Of a stretch of DNA of 64,000 bases, positions 43,321-58,000 are shown one piece after another. The number at the start of each line of letters is the position of its first letter. The stretch's first letter is position 1. The DNA comes from Owenia fusiformis (taxonomy: Eukaryota > Annelida > Polychaeta > Sabellida > Oweniidae), in the NCBI GenBank assembly GCA_903813345.2, contig CAIIXF020000006.1, positions 17,920,348 to 17,984,347 on the forward strand, read 5' to 3'. Below the pieces are notes generated by a model that was given only the letters and a program-made list of their open reading frames with translations, searched no databases and was not told the origin of the DNA. A program made the translations under genes and the position numbers.

Positions 43321-44460
43321 GGGTATTGTATCTTCATTATATGTAGGGTCATTCAGTACACAGTGGTTTCAAAGTCCTAGCCATATATCTATATACAAAG
43401 TAGTATATCAGTGATCTCCCCAGGATTTTTTCATAGCAGGGTGATTTTTTAACAAGTTTCGCTGCTTTCTTTGCTCACATACTTTGTCAAATGCACTTCA
43501 GCACTTCCCACAGTGTTACTTTTTCTTCATCTCATTTAGAAAACCTTTTATTTAATAATACTACATGATAATATGCTTGTAGTGTTCATTGTTCAGTTTC
43601 CTTAAAGCCTCCTGTCCCTACATCTTCTGGGGTGCATGTCAAACCACATCCCCCATACTGCCTCAAAATCGAAGACTTCTTCCCTTGGCCCATTTATGAT
43701 TATATTTAGGACCCAGGGGGGGGGGGGCAGGGGGGAGGTAAATTGAGTGAGCAGGGGGAGGGCCATGTAATTAGATTCTGGAGAGAACCCAGTATCTATT
43801 ACTTTTAGAAATAATGAAATACATTTGAATAAGTCATTGGATCAAAAATATAGACCCGATCATGCTTTTTCGAAAATGTTACGAAACTTATATTTTAAAA
43901 GGTTTTCATGCACTTCATTAAAATCAATTACTTCTCGTTGGGAAACTTTCACTGGGATTGTTATTTAGATGGGAAATCTCTCTCGGCCTATCTTCCCTAG
44001 TATTGTAGTCTTGTATAAACTCCCTTTTTCTGGTCCTACTTTTGAATTTTCTATGGATTATCGTGTTAAAAACTACAAATTATGAACATTTACCAATTAA
44101 AACACCTTTGGCTAGTCCTAGTGGTGTCGGGATGAGATAGGTTTTACTGCATTTAGAAAATAATATTTAATTTTCACTCAATCTTTGCCAATCATATTCA
44201 TCTGAGGAATTCACTGAGGTTAAATTGAATGAATTCATGTTTAACTTTTTTCAAGATAATTTATATTTTAAATTGTATGTATCAACTGCTTATCTACAGG
44301 CATACTTTCAGGTTCAAAAGTTAAGCTCTTGACATGAAATTACTGATGGTAGAGTAAGTTCAAAATTGCAATAAGCTTTAAATTAGATTGATACAATTTT
44401 GCACAATGCAATCATGAAGAAAACACTGCATCCCAACCTTCCATCACAGTTTGGTATTAC
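43321..44460. other. No gene; isolated repeat end
   Basis: CAGTGATCTCCCCAGGATTT near 43410 matches an end of the element at 12986-13190. A G-rich tract is at about 43707-43735. Nothing else is recognised. Confidence 0.45.
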
Positions 44461-44461
44461 A

Positions 44462-44617
44462 GATATGCAGGGGTTTCACTAGAATTTCTCACAACAGGCA
44501 AAATAAATGAAAACAACAGGCAAAATTAATCATAAATTTAACATGGAAAAGTCCCTAAAACAACAGGCAATTTTGTGAAAACTCCTGTTGCCTGCTGCTA
44601 AGAAACCCCTGGATATG
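44462..44617. mobile_element. 144-bp CAGGG...CCCTG MITE with 6-bp TSD
   Basis: The element 44468-44611 starts CAGGGGTTTCACTAGAATTT and ends GAAACCCCTG. Perfect GATATG duplications are at 44462-44467 and 44612-44617. It contains three ACAACAGGC motifs. TSD length and CAGG termini match the 4.34-kb element at 19437-23780. Confidence 0.85.
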
Positions 44618-45445
44618 TATCAATAATACTCCAAAGTCCAAATAGATGTTATGTATGAAGTAATGGACCTGTTTAAAAGCAAGAAAAGTCATAAACCACC
44701 AGCTGCCATAACTAACTTTATGCACTAACTAAGTTATTCTATTTAACCGAAATACAGGCATTAAGCTTTGATACTAAACACGTGTGCGAGCCTCTTAAGC
44801 AATCAATTAAAAATACATTGAACACTTGAGACAAATTGAGAGTAACTATCTGATAAATGGTCATTGACTTAATGATAATATGTTCACAGTGTTCGACTGT
44901 TCAGTATCATTTTTGTCTTGTAAGACTCTAGTATACTGTTAAGAATTATACTTGAATGGCGTACATGTTGTACCCTTGTGTATCAAAGATTTCGGTCCAT
45001 GTTCAGGATATACTATTTCATCCCTAAATAGTAATGTTCATATGCTATATTGTGTTTGAATTTATTCCAGTGCATTCCAAACTACTCGACCATAAAGTTC
45101 TTCTAGATCAATCAACCTTTTTGTAAACAATACAATAGAATCATTGACGTTTTTAAATGATTTCTTGGTTTGTGTTTTGAAATTAATTCAACATGAAACT
45201 CACATAGAAACCTATAAAACATTCATTCATCAAAAATCCAAGTTTTAATTTATTCCAAGTATATACTATATTATGTATTTCCTAAACTTGTGTCTTGGTT
45301 ACAGCATTATTATAATCTCAGGTTTAACCATTCTTACAAACTTTGGATGACTGAGGGACTAAGATGAACCAATGTAGTTTATGGTTCACATAAACTTGGT
45401 TGCCTGGCTGACTTCATTTTGACTCATTTTGATCTCAGAAATCAC

Positions 45446-45770
45446 ATTCTGATGCTCATGGCGTCTTTCTGTTTCACCTGAAACATGCTCCGATATTATG
45501 AGGCATATTCTGTGATCTGAGCACATCAGATGGGAAGAGTTATAACTGTTAATAAGTGTGATTGTTATCATGTATCATCAACCTAATGTCAATACATTAC
45601 ATACAGGTACAACAACAGGTACAGTAACACAAGTTTTATGACCCCAATTAGATGAAATATGAGCTGGGGTGAAAGATCTCAAAAGTCGCGAAATCAAGTT
45701 CTTATATCATGGCATCTCAGGGCTGAGAAGATTTGAGATGTCATGGTTTATCATGATGCAGATATCATAT
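45446..45770. repeat. Split copy of the repeat at 16047
   Basis: TCTTTCTGTTTCACCTGAAA (to 45484) and CATCTCAGGGCTGAGAAG (from 45714) are contiguous in the 16047-16140 copy but about 230 bp apart here. It lies directly upstream of the SLC30A1 start exon. Confidence 0.5.
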
Positions 45771-45846
45771 CTAAAAGATGCAATGAATAACTGAATGCCT
45801 TGTCACATGAATTTTGTTTTCTTTATTTCCAGGTGCTACATTCAAT

Positions 45847-46041
45847 ATGGCAAACCCACCCAAGACTCACCCACTAAAAACGAAAACATGTCGCATCAGT
45901 ACAATGTTGACACTAACTGCCACTTACTTCCTGGTAGAGATTATCGTAGGATACATCACTAATTCTTTAGCTCTGATAGGAGACTCTTTCCACATGCTGT
46001 CCGATGTAGTGGCTCTTGTTATTGGATTAGCATCAGTCAGG
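45847..46041 (+). CDS. SLC30A1: SLC30A1 exon 1 coding part (TM1-TM2)
   Basis: The exon begins at 45833 after TTTATTTCCAG, with ATG at 45847. It encodes residues 1-65: a basic N-terminus, TM1 (TATYFLVEIIVGY), SLALIGDSFHMLSDV with the first metal-binding pair, and TM2. Donor GTATGA. Confidence 0.95.
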
Positions 46042-49000
46042 GTATGAATTTCACAAAATAAAAAAGCAAAAAGCATAGAATTAATAAGCTCATGAATTGG
46101 TGGGGATTATTATTTGAATCTCTAACAAAAGTTGCATTGTTATGTCACTACCAGAAGTGGACATATGGTTATAGTCTCCAACTTTTTTGTGGATGAGGTG
46201 ATCGACAGTTGGCAGTCGGCATCTGTAACAAATGCCTGGTGGTAACATTTGCATATTAAAATGGCTTGTTGATAAGTGCAATCGGTACCATATTCTACTG
46301 TGAACTATAGCTGAAATCGGATTGTATAGGACTGTTGTGTAGGTGTTCTGTAGAGTACTTTGTGGGTCATAAATCATTTTTCTTCAAATGTATATCTATT
46401 TTATATTTCCAGATCTCAAAATGGCAGACAGAGAAAAACACCTATGGCTGGGCAAGGGCGGAAGTGCTGGGTGCTGTAGTCAATGCAGTTTTCCTGATTG
46501 CTCTGACATTTTCTATATTTATTGAGGCGTTGAAAAGACTCATCATGATTGAGAAGATTGATGACCCTCAGTTGTTGCTCATAGTTGGTGGAGTAGGCTT
46601 GGTAGTTAACCTTCTTGGCCTAGTTCTGTTTAGTGGTATGTTTACAGTACATGATATTTATGATTTGATTATCAACTTCTTAAATTTTTGAGTCAAAAAA
46701 GTTATTGGTAGATATTCTGATCATGTACTTGCAGATTTCAATTCATATACTGTATTGATAAAAACTGAATGGTTTATTCATGAATTAGTTGAATATAAAT
46801 ACTGTCAGGTAGTTTCTTAGGTATTAAGGGCGCTATGATAGTGTTTTTCCCATTTATTATATATTTTGAAATTCTTGTAACATTAGAGCATTAAACACTT
46901 GATATCTGGCTACCTGCCCTGAATTTACATGTAAAGTGTCTGATAAGACCTGTTTGATTTCTTAAGGTCATGCTCACGGGCATTCACATGGAGGGGGAGG
47001 GGGACACGGACATTCTCATGGGGGTGGTGGTGGTGACAATGAAGATCATGGTCACTCACATGATGACAGTAACCATGGTCACGCTCACAACGGTCACACT
47101 CATAACAGTAATAATGATAGTGATTGTGAAAGTGCCTCTACAAAGGATCCTATGTGTCAAAATGGCTCACCTGCTGGCCTTGAAAATGTATCACTCAGTA
47201 CAGAAACTATTACAAAGAGCCAAAAGAAGTTACAGAAGAAAAAAGCAAGTAAGTGTATAGCGCCTAAGATTATTGTAGAGAGTTTAAAAGCAAGTCAGTA
47301 AATCATGCCCAAGTTAATTGTGAAGAAGTAAAAAGTGAATAATTAAATTGCAGTCACAACAAAAATTGTGTGAATTTGTTGATCATATTAATAAGAGTTC
47401 TCTTTCATTAAATGATGTTTATTTTGCAAAGGCTTTTTATAAATTATTATTAGTTTTCATCAAACTTTTAAATATGCTAGCTGTTTTAGATTTAACAGTC
47501 CCAATCATATACCACTATCGCTATATTTACATTGCATATCCATCCACTTCAGAAAATAGTGCCCAGCTGAACATGCGTGGTGTATTCCTCCACGTAATGG
47601 GAGATGCGCTAGGCTCAGTAATCGTTATCATAAGTGCACTAGTAATCTGGTTTGGCAATGGAGATTGGAAGTATTATCTCGACCCTGTTATGAGGTTTGT
47701 ACCTTGTTTTCTCATAAGTCTAGCCTGTACTACCAGACTGTAACTCCCCGATTGTACTTCCCTTGAAAACAGTATCCCTCCAAATAGTATTACCCAAGGG
47801 ACTGTACCCCCTCTGGACAAAATATTCAAAGAATTTTGGTAATTAAAAATGTTCTATGAAATAAATTTGAATCTTGCATTAGATATTCTATAGTCAAGGT
47901 GGTAAATTCATAACAATTTTTCTGCTCACATTTCAAGATTGACTGCAGGGCCTGAATATAGAATGAAACATTTAAATCTGTTGACCTACATTGATAAACT
48001 TAAATCTTAAACTGAGATTGCATGTAAAATTGCAATTTATTACAAGTACATGTTATCTTATCTTAAACTTGCTTATCACACGATTTGGGAACTTCTGTAC
48101 AAATATTGCTATGTCAATGCTTTTCTATGTGGAATTGTGGCAAATAAAGATCTGGAGCACATGGGAATATTAGTTAATGAAAACAAAGAATGAAATCCTG
48201 GCATATGGTAATCCAAAGGTATATTAAAAATAAAAATCTAAAATGGGACTTTTTATTCAAGGTTGTTAGAGAGAGGCTACTTGAAATCAGTATAAACATG
48301 TTAAAATTGTATGAGATTGGTTATGGAATATTTATGATAATTTTGATTTATGATAATTTTGTGTTTGATTAATGCACTTTGTACATGTAGCAGGCATTGA
48401 TTTATTGTTCCTTAAAAACTGATAGTCTGGTATGTAATCTTGAGAGACATAAATATTAGATAACACATTCAAGGCCATGAGGTGGTAGGAGGGTCCTCTG
48501 TGATTTTGTTTGATTTTCATTGGATGTATAACCCTCATCCTCCGATCACAGGGCTTCAAAATCCAGAATATATTCTTTCTTTTTACCCCCTGCGATAAGC
48601 AATTAGCATTTCCCCGATTAAGGACTCGCAATCTGATTGGCTGTCGCAACACTGTGACAGAAATCATGTATAAGTCATTGCGCATAATTTGATCACGTGA
48701 TTCAGTTTAATCGGGCGCTTCCAAATTGGTTATAGCAGGGGGAAGAAGGAGGTACGGATTCTGGATACCTGCTTAGGAGGATGGATAACCCTTTGTATAG
48801 AATTATTACAAATTTATGAGCCCACCTATGCGTAAGATAAGATTGGTTTGCGTTACAGACCAGTTCAAGGACATTTATTGAATCATTGCTAGTTGTGTTT
48901 ATGTCATGGTCACTTTTAACTTTGAGAAATGGTAGTTTCTGAATTTTACTTAACTCAGATTCAAGTGTTTGTGTCACTAGATTTGAATTTTTATGGATTC

Positions 49001-52000
49001 TTTATTACAATGCATTGACTTGGCCTATTAGTCATGGTATTATTGGCCCCATATCTGTAAGCTTTACTTGATTTGTATAAAATTCAAACCTAACCAAAGC
49101 AGTTTGGCCCAGTTATCTACTCCTGATGTCGTAGACACCGGGAGTAGATAACTGGGCCAGACAGATTTGGTTAGTTCAATCCCTGATATGTTAGTCAAGT
49201 ACATTGTTAATTGCCATGTTTGTGTTGTTTTTACAGCTCTATATTTAACCAAGAATCTTGTCATGTCTATATGTATTTATCCAGTGTGAAATATTGGTTT
49301 GTCTCTTTAGGACAATAATAAGCTTGAGGTTAAATAGCCAACCAATGGAAATGTTGAACTGTTTTGTCATCTAAAGAAACTTGCTATTAACATTCAAACA
49401 ACAAATATGAAATATTTTTAACTGACAATGCACTGCATGGTCAAAAGTTAAATATAATGAAGTCTGCCCAATTGAAGAGTCTTACAATCTTAGATTAATG
49501 TTATAATATTGTACTTTGTTCTTTTCCAGCATTTTACTGGTTCTTATTATTCTATCCACCACAATTCCACTATGTAAGTTCATGTATATGTGTGTATATA
49601 AGGCTTATCAATACAGGTAGTAATTTTTTCTAAATCAAAATAATTCTAAATTCACATTCTGAAACTTTACTTATGCAAAAATGATCTTTTAAATATAAGT
49701 TTTCATTGAAAAATATTTCTTCAGATTTCTGCTCTTAAATTGTTTGTTTCTCTTAGAATAATTCCAACAAAAGATATTTCTTTAAAATGCAAGCTAAATG
49801 AACCACCTTTTGAATAGCTGAGTATAGCTGAGCCTCTTGTTCGATCCATTTCGTCAAATTGTATTAATATTATGTATGTAAAACATATAGACGAATAAAA
49901 TATTTTTAATAATAATAGCTGAGTATGTTTAAGTGCCCTATGATTTAATTTATTTTATTGTTTTTTAGTAAAGGAATCTGCTATGATATTACTACAGACT
50001 GTGCCAACTCACCTGAAAGCTAAAGACATTCAAACGAAACTTATACAAAAGGTAAAATTGAATTTATATTCCTTTGGGATGAATAACATTAGTTATGGTA
50101 AAACGAAGTTTATTTTGTTTGATGTTGGAGTGTATGATGATTCCATTGTTAAAAAATATTTGAAAAAATCAAATGAAAGTCAAATCAACATGTCCTTCAT
50201 GATATGGGGGTGTGGGTTAAATCATATTGGATTCAACTGTCTTCTTTTGCACCATCCCTTATCCATGAACAATGAGGATCTATAGCAACCACTTCTTTGA
50301 AAAAAATCAACCCGATAGCCAATAAGCGATTTTCTCAAAAATCATATTTATCAAGGAAGGGGTGATGTTTTGAACAACATTGAAACATTCACCTTGCTCC
50401 TAAAGATGCTTTATTGTTTGATATTTCTACTTAACAGGTTGAAGGTGTCTTAGGGGTACATGAATTCCATATTTGGCAACTATCTGGTAACAGAATCATA
50501 GCCTCTGCTCACATACGTTGTCGTAGCCTTAATGAGTATATGAAAATCGCAGGAAAAGTAAAGGAATTTTTCCACCATGAGGGTATTCACTCTACTACAA
50601 TTCAGCCTGAATTTGCAGAGGTAAGTCCATTTCTGATGTGAAAGCCACTGTTTTAACTAGTGTTTAGAGTCAGTATTTGGAACCAGCCATCAGGGTCTGT
50701 AAAAGATCATAACAGTTTTTTATGTCGCCACCAAAAAGTAGCGTCTGTAACAAACTCTTACATCTTCCAATGCCTTAACATTTAATGCTGTTTAGACTGA
50801 CTTCAATTTTTTTCAAAATCATCTACAAGTTTTCAGAAGTTCAAATCTGACTTTAGATTTGGGATTCTCAAGGTCAAAAAAGATTTGACCTTCAATGACC
50901 TTCTTAAGCCCAAAACAGTCCTTTTTCAACTTGCTCCAAATTGACCAATTTTTTTCAAAATCATCTACAAGTTCTCAGAAATTCAAATCTGACTTAGAAT
51001 TGAATTAATAATATTGTGAGCAACTAGGTGGTAACATTTTGTCATGTTAATGTCTTGTATAATCATTTGCAATGACCTACAGGTGTTGATGACATTTTGT
51101 TGTATCAATGCCTTATTTACAATGTAGTACGTACATAAGTGTCTAGTATGATGTAAGACAATTTTAAACTTTGTTATTACTTGTCACAATCTTATGTTTG
51201 CATTGTTAAACTTATGTTTATATCCTACAATTTTATTTGATACAATTGTTTATTATGTGTAAACAAGCTATTGCGCATTAACATATGTATCTTCTGCTTT
51301 GACCTATAAACATAGGCATATTTGAGTCCTCGGTATAGCACATTAACATAGCGATCTCTTTTTATTATTTTTATATTTATTTTACTCCAAATAGTCAAGT
51401 ACTGTTGAAGTGGAAACTTTGCTGCAATGAAACTTTACGAAATCGCCCTTAAATTAGTATTGTCAAATTTTATTTTACCAAATGAGCTACACTGTATATT
51501 TAGAATTTAAACTCGCATTCTGTAATCTGCCATGTTTAAAGTAAGCATTCACCCATTCACAAAGATGGTACTTGATCATGTGCAGAAGATTTAAATGCAA
51601 CTTTGAAATGAATAAATTTTGTGTCTTTAACAAATATGCGCGAGGTAGTGTTTTAGTATTATGTTGGAATATAATGAAACATCAAAGTAACTTGTTATAA
51701 TGGGCAGATAAACTGTGCAAATCAAAATTAATTGTATAACTATAGAGCATAATTTGGCCAGAGTAACTGCTGGTCTAGTTATTGCTATAACGGTGAAAAC
51801 AAACTTTCTTGTTGCCGATTTTTGATGGAACAATATCATCATTTGAGGTAAAGACTCAAAAAAGTGTAATGTCGAACGGAAATTTTATGTCCAAATGTGG
51901 ATGAACTGAATTACCAAGAATACCATCGAAACGTTGTTAATTTTGCTGACCTCCTATCCGCAGTAAAATACGGTAAAGTTTATAAAGTTTCCACCTCTAC

Positions 52001-55000
52001 AGTAATATATTTCATGTACAAGCTTCAAATAGGCATTCTATATTGATTGATTATATGTTAATATATTAATTTATTTTTTTATTTTTTATAATACATGATC
52101 TTTACTGATCTTCATTGGTACTCATTCGTTTTATCAATACAAGCATTCGCCCAATCACTCATTGACTATGATACAACACTTCTTGGGGTCCCATTGAACC
52201 AACTACAGTTGTAAAATGAAAAAGAAATTTAATTATGTTTCTGTTTATTCATCAAAATCCATACATTTACACCTTTTTGATCTAGCAGCCTAATGCTGTT
52301 CAGATATATTCTAAGGTAATTAATGAATTTGAAAAAGTATGTACAGCTGTAATTGTAGTTGAGTTTTCTAAAAAAGATTCACATGGCACATTTCAAAATA
52401 GGAGTACAATACCCTTAGATCTGTTACCTTTTCTCTCTAGTCTTGATAATGGCTAGGTTTAAATCTTTATGTAGTTTTCTTTCCTTCATTCGGGAAATTG
52501 CTTCCATATATCTTTTGTTATTCTACAATGCACTAGCATGTGCCCCAAGTTTCATCACACAATGGAAATTTGTCTGTCTGTGAAATGTTCATCATTTCTT
52601 GCTGTTGCATGTCATTGTATTTATCTGTATTCTGAACTGGAATATATTTATTTATTCTTCAAGTACATTCACACCCCTTGGGGTCAAGTGCATGTACAAA
52701 CAAAAATTATAACAATTATAAAGGAAGGAAAAATAAGACATTTACATAATAATATGTTATTTCATATGTTCCACTTTTTGCAAGTGTATAAAAATATTTC
52801 ATGTTCGTTTCCTTTATATTGTTATTTTATATCCACTTTTTTAGATATGAAGGTTTCTTTATTTCTTTTTTTCGAGGATTTTTTATTAAGTGTTTTATCT
52901 GACAAATGATGAGGGGTTAGTAATTCTTTCTTTGAAGAGTTGTTCTTCAATGTATTATTCTTAAGATTCGTCCATTTTCTAGGAATAACACTGATTATTG
53001 AAAAGGTTAATAGTTGCCGATTTGTGAGATGTTGCCTGTTTTCCCCTTTTTGGAATGAGAGAGATGAATCAGCTTTTTGAGGGATGGAGAATTCTACTTT
53101 TATAAGTGAATAGTTGACATTTTCTGCCATTTCTAGTTAAATATTTTCCGGATTGAGACCATAAGTCTAAGGAGGGTGTGTCATAAGAGGGGACCCGGGG
53201 GACTGGGGCCACACCTTTTTCTCACAGATTACTTCCTGACTCAAAATTATTGGTCTGTTTGTCCACTTTGCCTTTTAGTCACAATTATGCAGTGGTTACT
53301 AGTAACCCGATTCACTTGCTACTGGACATCAAAACATGAATTAATTAGCAGTCAGGTTTACACCTTATTTTGTCAAGTTTAGAAAATAAAGTTCAAACGT
53401 TGTCTGCTTCCTTTTCAAGAGAACATAGTTTGTTCAGTGTAAAGGAATATCAATTTGGTTAGAAAAAGTCTGGCTAGGAGGTGGCAAAATGAGAATCCGG
53501 ATGAAGTGTTCCCAGATAAGAAGAGTAATTGAAAGAAGAGGGAATATTATAAACAGTATAATATGGACAAGCACAAGAGATCATACCCATCTTACAAGAG
53601 CAGAAAACACCTTTGGTTAGCCACTATCACCTGCCTTTGGTAAGCATTATACTGTACAATGAATACTAGGGCCTTCAAATGTATTTCTCTTTGTTTCTAA
53701 GCAGTGTCATAAGAATTTTTGTATGGACCAGTTATATAGTTCTATAATGGACCATTTGTTTTGAATATTTAGTGGGCAAATATGTCCAGCTAATTTTCAT
53801 GTGGATCACATATTATTGCCTGGAAACTGGTCCTTTTGACCACGGACCCTAGAAATTTGCCTTATGACGCACCCTGCCCAGGAGTTCTTTTTAAAAGTTT
53901 TCCCTGATTTATAACATTCTTCACATGTAATTCATTTGCCACAATTTTCCACTCCATGGAGATATAACATTGAAATGTTGCTGACTTTATATGGAATAGA
54001 ATCAAGATACAGATTTATTTTCTTTATTGGGATTTCTTTTGTTCCCTGCTTAGAAAATAGTCGTTTAAAGATATGCTATACAGATATGTAGGTCAGTATT
54101 ACATAATCGTGAAATGAATAAGTCTGAATATATCATTGGTCAGAAAACACTAAAACCTGCTTGAAACTGTAAAAGTTTATACACTCTATTCCACACTGTA
54201 TAGAAATAAAATAACTTACACTATAAGTAACTGTGAGCCAATCATTGCATAGAAAAAACTTTATGCACTGTTTATAAGATTCACTGAGACAAGTGGGTCA
54301 ATACTTCGTGTACTTTATGTGCTCTCACACAATTACCTTCCCTTGCATAAAGTTGCTGTACAGTTATATGTAACTGAATATTGTATATTCATCACAAACA
54401 ACATTAGCAAAATGATGGTTCGACGAAATGGACGGTTCGCTAAAACCAATAAACCAGGCAATTCAGGCCAATTTGGAAAGAAACTAGATAGCGTGATAGC
54501 GAATGAGGATAGTAAGTGAAATATATTTTGCAAAGGTCAGCTTGTAAACTACTGGGTAACCCTAAATGATGAGAAATATGTACAAAATATGTTTTGCATG
54601 ATTTATTCATATCCCAATGATTTAACTCCTTCACTGCAAGGTATAAAGATACTAATTACGGAACATTTAGGAATTAATAGTATTATAGTACTATAGCTTA
54701 TAGTATTCATATACCAAATATGAACAAAATCGCTCGACTACTTTTCGAGTTACAGCAAAAATCGTAAAATAACGAGTAAAGGCCGCCATAGTTCAATTCT
54801 TTGAAGCAAATGATTCTAAAAGTACAACATATCTTTGAAAAAATATCATTCTGTTAAGTGAAATTGTAAAAAATATTTTGCAATGTGTAAAATTGAATTA
54901 AAGCACATGATTCAATGAATAGTGGATGCTTCAATTCACTTATGTCTTCTAGTCTAGGCTTTGAATTCGGACTACCATCCTCGTTCATAGTCTAGAATCA

Positions 55001-58000
55001 GGACATATGTTAAATTTAATCATCTACAATGCATTGAGTCATTGGCTTAAATCCTATAATATAATATGCCTATCAATATAATATGTAATTATTTAATGTC
55101 ATCTAGATGCTTTAATTTTAATAGAATTATTTTAATATTTTACTAACTGTATAATATGTAGTTTGCATTACTGTTGATAAATAAATAAATGATTGCACTG
55201 TTCAGTAAAGAAATATAGCAATTGTATTATTTAAACTGACTATACACTATAGAAATGATTTTCATTGAAAAATCAAATCAGTACCAAAATTATGGTTACC
55301 CTGTAGTAGTGAAAGGCACATTAGAAATGAATATCACCCCCTTCAATCTATTTTTACAGGTTTTTATGATTATTTCAGATTTTTCTATAGTTTGCGTAAC
55401 CAGGACGGTGAATTTTCTTCATTTTTCATCAAACCTTTCGTCTTACCAATATTTATTATATCTGTCAATTTTATCAAAATCGCGCCGCTACGTTTGAAAA
55501 TAATTCAAATTATGTAGTTTTTCCCATTGAGCTCCATTATAAAAAGGGAATTTTCAAACTTAATATTTTAAAATTCTACGTGGTGAAAAGTTGCATATTG
55601 AGTAGTTAGTTAATGTCATGGTGTTAAAAATTCAAAACAAAAAGGAATAAAGAAAAAATGCCACAGAGAAGTCTCAATAGAGTATCTTTAAACAAATAAG
55701 GGGGCTAACATGTAAACCTATGAGGAAAACCACTGGTCCTTAACTTTTTTTGAGGAGTATACATGTATGTTTGAATATTTACCGAGTGGGTCGCTATCAT
55801 TTTTACTACCATATATCTTTTAAAATGCCTTTTCTCTTTGTAATACATAGTTGGGTCATTAACTGACATACCTGTTTTATCATATACAGAATTTTGCACT
55901 TGATTGAAATGTTTATGCTTTTCTAAATTAAGAAGGTATTTGCTTTATGGTTAACATACACCAGCGTGCTTTTGACGTCATAATACTACTTTGTGTTTTC
56001 TAACCTGTATTAGTTATGCATGCATTATATTTGTGAATAGTTTCAATATTATTAGCTTACATGGTAAGCTATTGCAATCAATCACTTGTCTGTCTCTCTG
56101 ACTGTCCATCTGTCTGTCAACAATTGGCCCGTTTTAAAACCTCTGTCAATAGGATTCCTGTTTAAGTTATTTTTGTTCAACATCAATATAGAAAAAAAAC
56201 CTATGACTCCTGGTCCAAAATCTCGCCTATTTTCAAAATGGCCACCATTTTTGTCTCACGAAATTTACTTTTGGCCCATTTACTAGCTTAACAAATAATT
56301 TCAGGTGTCTCGCATTGTAAAAAGCCATGTCACTGTAAAGAGTAGTTGTATGAAATAATTTTGTTACAAAAATCGGCAAAAAATTCTATCCGTTTTTTTA
56401 TTTTCTGCCATTTTAGCCATCATTCACTTTTGAGCAAGACCATGTGAGCCCAGTACCCACGGTATTATTTGTTATATTATTTTGGGAAGTGCTACTTGAG
56501 CTTCATTTAAGCCTATGCCGTTTTCTCTTCTACTGTTTTATCAATCATTAGCATATTACATAAATTGTTTGATATAAGAATCGATACTCCTTGCAGAAGG
56601 GCTGCACCTATATTTTGATTACTTAACGATCTAAAAAAGGATTAATCCTTTTCCTAGACTGTTTCACCCTCTAACATTCAGAGTTACAGCTTTAAAATGT
56701 ACTCAAATTCAACAAACAGTAAGATCGTTTTAATGTTTACTTCATACAAGAACATGTCAATACATACATTTTCATACTTACCTGTAGCAATCTTTAGTGA
56801 ATATGTATATGCTTTGCCATCTACATTATTGACTCCATCTCTAACCATAGAAATTTCAATTTTTTATCCCATCTAACAAAGTTTGGAGAGATATAGAGAA
56901 TGGGCTCCTTCCATAACTTTATGTGTGTTATTTAGATTTTTTTATATAACTGGAAAAGAAAAGATGGCCATTTTTAGATGTGTTAATTTACGTTTTTTTG
57001 CTATAACTGGAAAAGTAATGGAGGGAATTTGTTGAAATTCTTTACACATGTATATAAATATGGAAGTATTTCACCTCAAAGAATTATAAGACAAAATAAA
57101 ACAAATGATGTATCAGTTTTTGTAACAACTCAAATATAAATATACAAGTATAATTGGTTCATAAATCATTGGCATACCTGGACACTTTCTTTTGAACCAA
57201 TACAACCTTTTTTATTAAAATTGCTTACTTTACTCTTCTGAACATAAACAATTTAAATAAATATGAAATGTCATATGATATCTTCCAGGGTAAAATTTTA
57301 AACATGGGAATTTTTCAACCTTTGAATGTCATTTAAAAATGATATATTAGGTGAATAAATGTGCTACCTTCATTTTGCATTTAAGTTTATTTCATTCGGT
57401 TATTTAAAAGTACACATGCTTCGTTGTCATGCGAATCGTGACTATCACAACCAGCATGTTTGTAATCTCTCGACCTTAGAATAGAGTCTCGCATGTGTTA
57501 TAATAACGTATCCTAATGTCGACCATGTTGGATGTCTATATTTCTACTCCGGGGCTTAACCTGCTTGTTGGATCCACCAAAAGATGGCTCTCTAAGTCAT
57601 TTATGCACAGAGCTTCAGTCAGTAGGTAAATGTCCTCTATAGTCTCAAATATTCAGATAGTTTTTCACATGCGTTTCAACAACTAATTTTGTCGAAATGA
57701 TTCATTTAGGCTAAATAATATTCATATTTTGTGCATGTTTTATGTGTGCAGTTCTGAGGGTTTGGTTCAATCCAGAAGTCCAGGTGTTAGAAAAATTAAA
57801 AAATCAATGTGTTGTAGATAAACAATTAATACCCCCACCTCACCCCTACTTTAATTCCTCTATTCCAAAGACCCCTAGTTAATTTTACTTATGTATGTTA
57901 TTAAAATATTTTAACCATTAATTGAACCTGGTACCATTTTATTAATTTCATATTTGATTTTTTCAGTACTCAGTTCTAAATAAGCTTTCTTGTTTGGAAC

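Noticed and set aside
47348-47743. 131-codon open frame overlapping SLC30A1 exon 4
   Set aside because: Sequence before 47553 and after 47694 is intronic by splice signals and by ZnT1 homology.
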